This document shows, piece by piece, positions 51,858 through 59,514 of a DNA stretch of 64,000 nucleotides. Positions within the stretch are counted from its first letter, which is position 1, and each line of letters begins with the position of its first letter. Where the stretch lies: the NCBI GenBank assembly GCA_964633355.1, contig CAZWGO010000001.1:165996-229995 (forward strand). Direction: 5' to 3'. Source of the DNA: Micavibrio_B sp964633355 (GTDB taxonomy: Bacteria; Pseudomonadota; Alphaproteobacteria; Micavibrionales; Micavibrionaceae). The position numbers and the translations under genes are program-made. The notes beneath the pieces were generated by a model, which saw only the letters and a program-made list of their open reading frames with translations, did no database searches and had not been told where the DNA came from.

Positions 51858-52412
51858 ATGAGTAGTATTATATTTGAAACATCCCGCATCATTGGCGTTA
51901 ACGCTCATCCATCCTTCAATAGAAGTTTAATGGACTTGTTTAATGATAAAGCTAACCGCTTTGTTTTTGGTGGTACAACATATAATCAGAGTGAAATCGG
52001 AAATATGCTTCAGTCGATGGCAAGCGAGGCAGAAGAGAATCCACGGATTGGTTTTCGGTTAATGCTTGTAAATAAGGAAGATGACAAACTTATTGGCTTT
52101 GGAAGTACAAAAAAATTCACCGAGGATTTTTATCCTGAAATCGGTTTTGTGATCGCATCGGCTAGAACTGGTCAAGGATATGGTAGCGAGGCTGCCAAAG
52201 GCCTGACTGATCTTTCGTTCCGACATTTTGGTGTAAAAACAGTGATAGCAGAGGTCGAGCCAACTAATATAGCTTCGATAAAAGTTCTTGAGAAAAATCA
52301 TTATAGATTTAGCGAGCGCAGAAGCGGTGTTTTTTATAATGGGCGTACGCTTGAAGACACGCTTATTTATCAGGTAAATAAAAGCCCCGATCTATCCGTA
52401 ACCGGGGCTTAG
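51858..52412 (+). CDS. GNAT acetyltransferase, RimJ/RimL type
   Basis: The 184-residue protein shows the GNAT motif A region GFVIASARTGQGYGSEAAKGL followed by VEPTNIASIKVLEKNHYRF, typical of RimJ/RimL-like N-acetyltransferases. The substrate is unknown. Its last codons overlap a terminator hairpin that serves the convergent pirin gene. Confidence 0.85.
   Translation: MSSIIFETSRIIGVNAHPSFNRSLMDLFNDKANRFVFGGTTYNQSEIGNMLQSMASEAEENPRIGFRLMLVNKEDDKLIGFGSTKKFTEDFYPEIGFVIASARTGQGYGSEAAKGLTDLSFRHFGVKTVIAEVEPTNIASIKVLEKNHYRFSERRSGVFYNGRTLEDTLIYQVNKSPDLSVTGA
52377..52411 (-). terminator. Terminator of the pirin gene inside the 3' end of the acetyltransferase gene
   Basis: On the minus strand AAGCCCC/GGGGCTT forms a hairpin followed by TTTTATTT, beginning five bases after the pirin stop. 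On the plus strand it codes for the last residues of the acetyltransferase. Confidence 0.75.
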
Positions 52413-52414
52413 AA

Positions 52415-53119
52415 TTAATTTGCGGGCACGTCGATAATCAGAATCTCTGCATCGCCCAACGCTTCGATTTCTAGAGTTTTTTCTCCGGTCACTTCCGCGC
52501 CGTCACCTTTTTTCAAAATCTGAGCATTGACGCTAAAGCTGCCTTCGGAGGCCAGAATATAGGCTTGATGCTTAATCGTTTGCGTGACTTTCGTGCCTTC
52601 GAGCATATTGCCGCCATAGATCGCCGCGTCTTGATGAATGAAAAGAGCATTAGAGCCTTTATGTTCATCCTGACCGGACACCAGCACGGGGAGCGCATCC
52701 TTAACAGGCGCTTTGGGAAATTCCGCCGCATCCCAGCGAGGGGTGACATTTTCCTCATTTGGCTCGATCCAGATTTGATACAGCGTCGTGTTTTCATGTT
52801 CATGATTGAACTCTGAATGCACGATGCCGGACCCTGCGGACATGACCTGAACGTCACCCGCCGCTGTGCGGCCTTCATTGCCCATCGAGTCTTTGTGCGA
52901 AATTGCGCCTTTCCTGACATAGGTAATAATCTCCATATTGTCGTGCGGGTGGGGCGCAAAGCCGCGGCTTCCTTCGACGATATCGTCATTGATAACGCGA
53001 AGCGTGCCAAAAGCGGTGCGCTCTTCATTCCAGTATCTGCCGAAGCTGAAATGATGTCTGGCTTTGAGCCAGCCATGGTCGACATGACCAAGATTTTCAT
53101 AGGGGTAAACAGTAATCAT
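52415..53119 (-). CDS. Pirin family protein (YhhW-like)
   Basis: The 234-residue bicupin has the metal ligands in PHPHDNMEI (two His) and GIVHSEFNH (His, Glu). GTLRVINDDIV and a shorter C-terminal cupin with no metal ligands complete it. Relatives such as YhhW show quercetin dioxygenase activity. The ATG is preceded by a strong AAGGAG. It is divergent from the HAD gene; two GAACCA direct repeats lie in the shared spacer. Confidence 0.92.
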   Translation of the reverse strand: MITVYPYENLGHVDHGWLKARHHFSFGRYWNEERTAFGTLRVINDDIVEGSRGFAPHPHDNMEIITYVRKGAISHKDSMGNEGRTAAGDVQVMSAGSGIVHSEFNHEHENTTLYQIWIEPNEENVTPRWDAAEFPKAPVKDALPVLVSGQDEHKGSNALFIHQDAAIYGGNMLEGTKVTQTIKHQAYILASEGSFSVNAQILKKGDGAEVTGEKTLEIEALGDAEILIIDVPAN

Positions 53120-53228
53120 GATATTTCTCCTTGAAGCAGGATAGGCTAATACTGACTCTATCCGTTGAACCAGTATATAGAACCAACGTGCAAAAATAGA
53201 ATAAGTTTATAAAAGGTAAGTAGTCACT

Positions 53229-54035
53229 ATGAAGAAACCTGTTTTGGCAATTGCCTACGACTTTGATGAAACGTTGACGCCGGATTATATGCAGCATAAT
53301 TCGTTCTTGCCGGAATTAGGCTTTACTGATTTCAACGAATTCTGGGCGGCGAACAAGAAATTCGCCCAAGAAAACGACATGGATGAAATTTTGTCGTATA
53401 TGGCAATGATGCTGAAGGAAGCTAATTATCGTAACAAGTCAATCAAGCGCGAAGCTTTCATCGATCACGGTCGCGGTATTCAGTTTTATGACGGTGTCGA
53501 AACTTGGTTTGAACGTATAAATGCATATGCCGCCGATCGGGGTATTGAAATTCAGCACTATGTGATTTCATCAGGCCTGCGCGAAATGATCGAGGGGACT
53601 TCGATCCGCAAACATTTTACCCATGTATATGCATCAGGCTTTCAGTACAATCGAGACGATGTCGCGGTATGGCCGGCAACAGCTGTTAATTATACCAACA
53701 AGACTCAGCATCTGTTCCGTATCAATAAAGGCATTTTGAATTCATGGGACAATAAATCGGTTAACCAATATATGTCCGAAGATGAAAGGCCGGTTCCATT
53801 TGAGAACATCATTTACATCGGCGATGGCGATACGGATATTCCGGCGATGAAAATGACCAAACATTATAACGGGACGGCGATTGCCGTTTACGATCCGGCC
53901 AAGCCTGAGAAGAAAATCTTATCCGATGAGCGCGTTGCTCAGGATCGGGCGGATCATTCGGTTCCGGCGGATTACCGTGAGGGCGGAGAGATCGATTTGA
54001 TCATCAAGGCGAAGATAAATGAAATTATGGATTGA
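53229..54035 (+). CDS. HAD-like phosphatase
   Basis: The 268-residue protein has motif I YDFDETLTP, YVISSGL for motif II and YIGDGDTDIPAM for motif IV, with a helical cap in between. Substrate unknown. It is followed by the YaiI-type gene with a 17-base overlap, so the two are coupled. Confidence 0.85.
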   Translation: MKKPVLAIAYDFDETLTPDYMQHNSFLPELGFTDFNEFWAANKKFAQENDMDEILSYMAMMLKEANYRNKSIKREAFIDHGRGIQFYDGVETWFERINAYAADRGIEIQHYVISSGLREMIEGTSIRKHFTHVYASGFQYNRDDVAVWPATAVNYTNKTQHLFRINKGILNSWDNKSVNQYMSEDERPVPFENIIYIGDGDTDIPAMKMTKHYNGTAIAVYDPAKPEKKILSDERVAQDRADHSVPADYREGGEIDLIIKAKINEIMD

Positions 54036-54468
54036 TGCCGATGCCTGTCCGAAGGTGATCAAGGAAGTGCTATACCGCGCGGCAGAGCGCGTGAAGATTG
54101 AAACTATTTTAGTGGCGAATAGTTATCTGAATATTCCGCATTCTTCTTTTATACAAGTTTTGCAAGTAGCGGATGGCTTTGATATTGCCGACGACAAGAT
54201 TGTCGAATTATGTGAGGCGGGTGATTTGGTGATCACGGCGGATATACCGCTCGCAGCTCGAGTGATCGAGAAAGGCGCATTGGCTTTAAATCCTCGAGGG
54301 CAGCTCTATGACGCCAATAACATTGGGCCTATTTTGTCGACGCGTAATTTCATGCATTCCATGAGAAGCTCGATGAGCGAGGGGCAGGACGGCCCTGCAG
54401 CGTTTACCAATAAAGACAGAGAGCTGTTTTCCAACGCGCTGGATAAATTTCTGACGCGCAAAAAATAA
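54019..54468 (+). CDS. YaiI/YqxD family protein (UPF0178)
   Basis: The 149-residue protein begins MKLWIDADACPKVIKEVLYRAAE and has GDLVITADIPLA and ALNPRGQLYDANNI, the clear signature of UPF0178/DUF188. The fold is PIN/NYN-like, so nuclease activity is possible but unproven. It overlaps the upstream HAD gene. Confidence 0.92.
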   Translation: MKLWIDADACPKVIKEVLYRAAERVKIETILVANSYLNIPHSSFIQVLQVADGFDIADDKIVELCEAGDLVITADIPLAARVIEKGALALNPRGQLYDANNIGPILSTRNFMHSMRSSMSEGQDGPAAFTNKDRELFSNALDKFLTRKK

Positions 54469-54469
54469 A

Positions 54470-55321
54470 CTATCTTCTCGCCGCTTTTTGCATCTCGCGT
54501 GCTTCTTCCTGCATTTCGCGGTAAGCGACCCTGGCGATTTTTTCGACATCGGTTGCAGCTTCCGTATTCGGAGAGCGGGTGAGGAGCGGTGTCTGATGGC
54601 GAATGGTTTCGCGGACGCGCGGATCGGAGCGAACCATGCCGGCGAGCGGCGGCGACATGCGCAAGAAGTTTTCACAAGCTTTCAAAAGTGTCTTGTATGT
54701 TTTCTCGCCTTCGGACGCGCTTTGTGCCTGATTGACGACGATAGATACATTTTTCGACATGCCAGCGGCGCTGCCAAGTTTGATAAACGCATAAGCGTCT
54801 GTCAGCGAAGTTGGCTCTTCGGTTGAGACCAAAAGAGTGCGCGTCGCCATGGCAGAGAACATGCGAACCGTACGGTCAACGCCAGCGCCCAGATCGATCA
54901 CGACTACATCGTATTTTTCGGATACTTCCAAAAGCTGATCGCGAAGCATAGCGAGCCGCTGGGATGGCAGCGCAGACAAGGATGCCTGACCGGAACGGCC
55001 TGCGATAATGTCAAAACCGCCGTCTTCATAAGGCTGGATGACTTTATCGAGCGACAGGCGTCCGCGAATGACATCGTTCAAATCGCGTTTCGGCATTAAA
55101 CCTAGTTGAACGTCCACATTGGCAAGGCCCAGATCTCCGTCGAAGAGGAGAACGCGCTTGCCCATGCGGGTCAAAGCCTGCGTCAGCGTGATCGAGAAGA
55201 ACGTCTTGCCGACGCCGCCTTTACCAGAGGCGACCGCTATGATGTTCGTGCCCCGGCGGAAAGACGGCGATAGAGGGTTGTCGATGGAGGCGTCTATCGC
55301 CACAGTGTTCTGTTCGCTCAT
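54470..55321 (-). CDS. flhG: Flagellar number regulator FlhG (MinD-like ATPase)
   Basis: The 283-residue protein has the deviant Walker A ASGKGGVGKT (31-40), DGDLGLANVDVQLGL and VVIDLGAGVD. It matches FlhG/FleN rather than MinD: it lacks the C-terminal MinD membrane helix and is encoded seven bases after flhF. FlhG limits flagellar number by acting on FlhF. Confidence 0.93.
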   Translation of the reverse strand: MSEQNTVAIDASIDNPLSPSFRRGTNIIAVASGKGGVGKTFFSITLTQALTRMGKRVLLFDGDLGLANVDVQLGLMPKRDLNDVIRGRLSLDKVIQPYEDGGFDIIAGRSGQASLSALPSQRLAMLRDQLLEVSEKYDVVVIDLGAGVDRTVRMFSAMATRTLLVSTEEPTSLTDAYAFIKLGSAAGMSKNVSIVVNQAQSASEGEKTYKTLLKACENFLRMSPPLAGMVRSDPRVRETIRHQTPLLTRSPNTEAATDVEKIARVAYREMQEEAREMQKAARR

Positions 55322-55328
55322 TGTTTTC

Positions 55329-56366
55329 TCATCCCGTTCTGCGCGTTCTGCGCTTAGTTGAAGTGTTTTTTGCTTGTTCAGAAATAGTTGAAACTGTTTT
55401 ATTCGGCATAAAATAATTCGCCAGAATTCTTGGTGTCAAAGGCGTCAGGCCGTCGGCAACTTGGCTCGCGATACCAGCATCTGCAAAAGAGAGGCCACCC
55501 TGATGAGCGGCAGAAATCAAACCGCCGAGGCGGCGTGCCATATCGAGGCGTGTCGGGATTAGGCGGCGTGCGCCGAGCGCAGAGAAAACGCGGGCAATTT
55601 CGCCGGATTCGCTTGAATCCATCGCAGCAGGAAGGACAAGAACGGGCTCGATATCACCGGCGGCGATTAATTGTGCCAGGAGCTTCATGTCTTCGCGGTC
55701 AAACGGATTAAGCCCTGCGGTGTCGATCAATATCTGATCGGCTTTCAATCCATCGAGAGCGGCTGTTAATTCTTTCGCATTGCGCGCGCGTTTGAGATCG
55801 ATCTGCAGTAATTTTGTGAAGGCCTGCAATTGTTCGAGGCCGCCGGCACGGGATGTATCTGTCGTAATAATTGCGACGTTCAAATCTTCCATGACACAGC
55901 GCGTCGCTTGCTTGACGAGACTTAGTGTTTTGCCCGCGCCCGGCGGGCCGACAAACATCAAGGCTTTTTTATAGGCTTTTTGCGGGAGAGGCGTAAAACT
56001 GAACAATGTATCGAACGCGCCTACAAGCGCGACATGCGGTTCTTCAACGCCCATAACGGAAGCGCAGGAAACGATCTGGTCCATGACTTCTTCGGAAACG
56101 ACATGTTTCAACATGACATCGATCAAAGCTTCGGCGAGATTATCATCATCTAATTCCTCATCGTCGTATTGCAGCCAGTCGTCAGCAGTCGCGCCTTTGT
56201 TTAAGTCAAAAGCGATCTTTTCATCTTCGACAGCTGCTGTGACGCGTACGCTTTTTCCGCCCTGTTCTTCACGGGTCGCAATAATTATTGCATCCTCGCC
56301 TAGGGCCTCACGTACAAGCTGCATAGCCTCTGCCATTGTTTTTGCATAAAACGACTTTAGTCGCAT
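55329..56366 (-). CDS. flhF: Flagellar placement GTPase FlhF
   Basis: The 345-residue SRP-type GTPase starts MRLKSFYAKTMAEAMQLVREALG, typical of FlhF. It has GPPGAGKT (140-147), TTDTSRAGGLEQL and ILIDTAGLNP. The C-terminus is basic. FlhF marks the pole for flagellum assembly. It is transcribed with flhG. A perfect CtrA-type site lies 67 bases before the start. Confidence 0.95.
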   Translation of the reverse strand: MRLKSFYAKTMAEAMQLVREALGEDAIIIATREEQGGKSVRVTAAVEDEKIAFDLNKGATADDWLQYDDEELDDDNLAEALIDVMLKHVVSEEVMDQIVSCASVMGVEEPHVALVGAFDTLFSFTPLPQKAYKKALMFVGPPGAGKTLSLVKQATRCVMEDLNVAIITTDTSRAGGLEQLQAFTKLLQIDLKRARNAKELTAALDGLKADQILIDTAGLNPFDREDMKLLAQLIAAGDIEPVLVLPAAMDSSESGEIARVFSALGARRLIPTRLDMARRLGGLISAAHQGGLSFADAGIASQVADGLTPLTPRILANYFMPNKTVSTISEQAKNTSTKRRTRRTG

Positions 56367-56429
56367 GGTGAATAACCGGAACTCGATTCGCTATAAATAT
56401 ACATGAGAGATTCCAGCCTGACACGCGAA

Positions 56430-56450
56430 ATCTTAACGAAAAGTTAAGAT
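56430..56450. promoter_or_regulatory. Perfect CtrA box in an inverted repeat, upstream of flhF
   Basis: ATCTTAAC GAAAA GTTAAGAT is a perfect inverted repeat that contains TTAA-CGAAAAG-TTAA (56433-56447), an exact CtrA consensus. It lies 67 bases before the flhF ATG. As a hairpin it could also follow the methyltransferase, but that gene runs on the minus strand and ends at 56475, before this site, without a T run. Confidence 0.5.
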
Positions 56451-56474
56451 ACGACAAGTTGTGTTAATTATGAC

Positions 56475-57263
56475 TCAGATTTGACCTATGACGCCAATAT
56501 ATTTGCCGTCGTAGCGAATGACTTGCCATGGTTTGCCTTTGTGCTGGGCAAGCAGGTCGTGGAAATGGCAATTGTCCTGAATATCGTCCATGATAATCAG
56601 CGCATTTGGCGCGAGGCGCGGGGTGACGAGGCGCATGGCGCGGCTGCGGCCCTTATAGGATTTATCGGAATCATAATGGAAGATGTCGATTCGGCTGGCG
56701 CGGGCCAAGATGACCGGCAGGTTTGAATCGTCCCCTTCAAGCAGCAGCGACCAGCGCTCTTTTAAATTCTTATCGACGACCACGCCGACATATTGTTCCG
56801 GATTCTTCAGACGGAAATAAGGAAAGTCCGAGGAATAAAGATGGCCTTTGCCGTTTTTCTCCAAGGCGGACAGAAACGTCGCCGAGGAAAAACCGGCGGC
56901 AACACCTGTCTCGACAACGACCATTGGCTGGCGAAGACGCGTGATCAGATAAAGAAACGGTACGCCGCCGCCGCCGCCGAGATCGTGCGGAATTTTTGAA
57001 AGAACCGCATCTGCTGTGACCGAAAGATGCTGAGTGAATTGTTTGGCTTCCGACACCATCGTTGCATCGAAGCGTTGCAAAAAGGCGTCCATATCGATGG
57101 CGTTAGCTTCCAGCCATTTTTTATAGTCGGCGTCCGATAGCGAGCCCTTCTGGTCCATAAAACGGCGGCCCAGCTTAGTCGCCATGACAGCGGCCTTGGA
57201 CGGATCCAAAGCGGATTGAACGATGTTTTGAAGAGATTTTAATGATGCCTGTGCCATAAGCAC
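56475..57263 (-). CDS. Class I SAM-dependent methyltransferase
   Basis: The 262-residue protein has a glycine-rich SAM-binding region MVVVETGVAAGFSSATFL, then SSDFPYF and ALIIMDDIQDN, as in the Methyltransf_24 family. The N-terminal 100 residues are helical. Substrate unknown. An ATG two codons in (57257) is an equal start choice. Confidence 0.75.
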   Translation of the reverse strand: MLMAQASLKSLQNIVQSALDPSKAAVMATKLGRRFMDQKGSLSDADYKKWLEANAIDMDAFLQRFDATMVSEAKQFTQHLSVTADAVLSKIPHDLGGGGGVPFLYLITRLRQPMVVVETGVAAGFSSATFLSALEKNGKGHLYSSDFPYFRLKNPEQYVGVVVDKNLKERWSLLLEGDDSNLPVILARASRIDIFHYDSDKSYKGRSRAMRLVTPRLAPNALIIMDDIQDNCHFHDLLAQHKGKPWQVIRYDGKYIGVIGQI

Positions 57264-57298
57264 AAGTTTCTATCGGATGAGCAGGGTTTTGGCAAATT

Positions 57299-58267
57299 TT
57301 ATGCTTGGCAGGCAGGTGAGGGCTGGGGATAGTTTTGAGGAAAGGCATATGCAGGGATGATAGCTGTTAATTGGGTTCTTTTTTCAATTAACTCCTCGAT
57401 GATTTTCCTCCGGCTATTAGTATCTCCATTCAGGAATAATTCGATGTCTTTTTCAAAATCATAGGCATGCTGTTCGGAAGGATTTTTCTTTGTTTCTTCA
57501 AGCGTAAAACCATCCGTTGTTTTTAGAATATATCCTTTTTTCATGCTGAAATGAAAAATACGTCCTATGTCGCGAATTTCACTTTCAATATCGTTTTCGA
57601 GAAATCGATCGGCCAGAGTATTTTGATTGGCGTGCTCGAGTTCATGGGCAATGGTTGTTAGAAATTTTGCCTGACTTTGTTGGTAATAGCAGCTGACAAG
57701 CTCTTCCGGGGTTTGGGTATGGCAATTATAATTAACACTGTGGGAAGACCATTCATAAAATCCACTTGAAATGATCTGCTTGCCTAAAGGGCCTTCAGCA
57801 GGTTTGTCGAAAGAAACAAGACTGGGGCTGGAAAAATTATAAGCATTTGTTTGCGCACTCATCAATTCAAGTGCAAGTGCTTCCCGCTGCTCTCTATATA
57901 AATTTTGCCAGTTTTTGGGTTCTGATAAGAGTTTAGGGTGATTTAAAAGCGTCGCCAGAAATTCTATGCGCTGGTCTATTTCCAGCAATCTATATTCCTT
58001 GCTGCTATCAAAACTATAGGCGCTGTATATAGCGAGGAGAACTTTTTTATCTGGACTTGGTAAGCCGGAAACTTTTTCAAGTATGTCGGTTATATCCGAA
58101 ACAGGGAGGCCGTTCAGGGCTATGGGATTATTCGCTAAAACTTTTTGCAGGGTTTTTTGGTTTTCTGCAGGGTTGTTAGATGACAAAATATTATCATTAT
58201 TAGAATTTCCTGATTTCCATTCTTCTGTCAAAAAGCCCAAATCGTATTTCCTGTTAGAATTCACCAT
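57299..58267 (-). CDS. Putative zinc metalloprotease, unknown family
   Basis: The 322-residue protein has a HELEH motif at residues 208-212 in a hydrophobic context (LTTIAHELEHANQN), the classic zincin HExxH. A downstream Glu in EQHAYDFE (about 265-272) could be the third metal ligand. There is no signal peptide. The rest is not recognised. It is AT-rich and stands next to repeat DNA, so transfer is possible. Confidence 0.5.
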   Translation of the reverse strand: MVNSNRKYDLGFLTEEWKSGNSNNDNILSSNNPAENQKTLQKVLANNPIALNGLPVSDITDILEKVSGLPSPDKKVLLAIYSAYSFDSSKEYRLLEIDQRIEFLATLLNHPKLLSEPKNWQNLYREQREALALELMSAQTNAYNFSSPSLVSFDKPAEGPLGKQIISSGFYEWSSHSVNYNCHTQTPEELVSCYYQQSQAKFLTTIAHELEHANQNTLADRFLENDIESEIRDIGRIFHFSMKKGYILKTTDGFTLEETKKNPSEQHAYDFEKDIELFLNGDTNSRRKIIEELIEKRTQLTAIIPAYAFPQNYPQPSPACQA

Positions 58268-58401
58268 GCTCCTAACGCATAGCTATTATGATTCGTTCCA
58301 GAATATCAGAAAATACTATATCGATGAGAGGCAGAATGTGATGCGGCGCGGGATATGAACAATGATTTCGTCATTATAAGAATCAAGGGCTTAAGGGGGA
58401 G

Positions 58402-58688
58402 TCTCTCAGTTTGCTCGTATCTTTTAAGAGGCCTTACAATTTCCTTCGTAGCCTTCGCATAGAAAGATGTGTGATGCTCTTTCTTAACTTTTGTCTATTT
58501 CGTTTGTCATTCTGACTACTTCGTTCGTCGATTTGAAGGGATAGGGCATGTTTATCCCTCTCGCTTACGAAGTGAGGAAGAACGATTAAAGGAGAGGGAG
58601 TAAAGAGGCGGTCCCCGCCGTGCACCTTGGGGGTGACCGAAAGACGGCGTGGCTTTTCAGGATAAAGCCTAACGATAGAAGCATGACG
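58402..58688 (+). repeat. Composite dispersed repeat, copy C
   Basis: Blocks in order: TCTCTCAGTTTGCTCGTA (58402-58419), identical to copy B; the block TTAACTTTTGTCTATTTCG with CTACTTCGTTCGTCG (58483-58534); CCCTCTCGCTTACG and GGAGAGGGAGTA as in copy A; and CCGTGCACCTTGG to AAAGCCTAAC (58618-58673), extending to AAGCATGACG as in copy A. The open frame across 58434-58736 is not credible. The region 58268-58907 contains no gene. Confidence 0.65.
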
Positions 58689-58754
58689 GCGTTTTAGAAA
58701 TAAATCAATGAAAAGCGTCACCAATATCCGCAGCATGCTTAAATGATAATTTTA

Positions 58755-58886
58755 TCCTCCTCACCCCATGCATGGGGGGGGGCGGGTGGGGGGATTGAGA
58801 TTGTAGCAAAAGGGCGGGTTGTTTTATGCATAGCCGCACCAACCCCTCACCTTAATCCTCTCCCCTTGAAAGGGGAGAGGAAAGCA
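58755..58886. repeat. G/C-run palindromic repeat region
   Basis: CACCCCATGCATGGGG and CCTCTCCCCTTGAAAGGGGAGAGG are palindromes of a repeat type unlike the REP units. No gene is visible. Confidence 0.5.
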
Positions 58887-58907
58887 AAGAATATAGCATC
58901 AAAATTC

Positions 58908-59327
58908 CTAGAGACTTCGCTCGCCTAAATCCTGCGCGAAGCGGAGGAGGTAGCCGTCAGGGTCTTGAACGAGAAACTGTCTGCAACCGAGTTCTTTATC
59001 TTCGGCGCGATACCATTTTTCTTCGATGTCCATGAAAAGATTATATCCAGCTTTTATGATTTTATCGCGAAGAGTTTCGGCATTATCGGTATCGATCTGG
59101 ATATTAATGCCACGTCCATAAGGTTTTTGCATGTCGCCGGTTTGCCAGCGAGAGCCACCCACCGGAATTTGGTCGATCATCAATTGCGAGCCTTGATATT
59201 CCAACATCGCAAAACCTTCTTCGATGCGGTCATAGAGAATTTGGAAGCCTAGAATATCGACGTAGAATTTCCGGCTAGTTTCGTAATTGGATACGCAGAG
59301 TTCGGGGATGAGGGAATGGAGTTTCAT
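58908..59327 (-). CDS. VOC family (glyoxalase / bleomycin-resistance-like) protein
   Basis: From ATG 59327 the protein is 139 residues with one VOC domain: HSLIPELCVSNYETSRKFYVDILGF, then QIDTDNAETLRDKI and QFLVQDPDGYLLRFAQDL. The metal-site acidic and His positions are only partly visible. Function unknown; binding or detoxification roles are common. A start at 59342 would add five residues. Confidence 0.85.
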   Translation of the reverse strand: MKLHSLIPELCVSNYETSRKFYVDILGFQILYDRIEEGFAMLEYQGSQLMIDQIPVGGSRWQTGDMQKPYGRGINIQIDTDNAETLRDKIIKAGYNLFMDIEEKWYRAEDKELGCRQFLVQDPDGYLLRFAQDLGERSL

Positions 59328-59346
59328 GCGACCAGCATACACATAT

Positions 59347-59505
59347 CGTCATCCCGACGAAAGTCGGGATCCAGAGACATCCGGACTATCTGGATTCCGG
59401 CTTCCGCCGGAATGACGAGAGAATTTTAACGCGAAGGTCCGAAGGAGCGAAGATTTCTTTGCTGTGTTTTTAAAAGGTGAGATCCCTGCTTTCGCAGGGA
59501 TGACA
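59347..59505. repeat. Paired REP-like element plus a third unit
   Basis: CGTCATCCCGAC/GTCGGGATCCAG with inverted CTGGATTCCGGC/GCCGGAATGACG occupies 59347-59417. A further GATCCCTGC/GCAGGGATGACA unit lies at 59480-59505. They fill the VOC-flhA spacer. Confidence 0.7.
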
Positions 59506-59514
59506 ATAAAGAGA

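Noticed and set aside
52513..53100. 195-codon frame overlapping the pirin gene
   Set aside because: Alternate frame of the pirin gene, which has metal ligands and a strong ribosome binding site.
58434..58736. 100-codon minus-strand frame
   Set aside because: Made of composite repeat copy C; not a credible protein.
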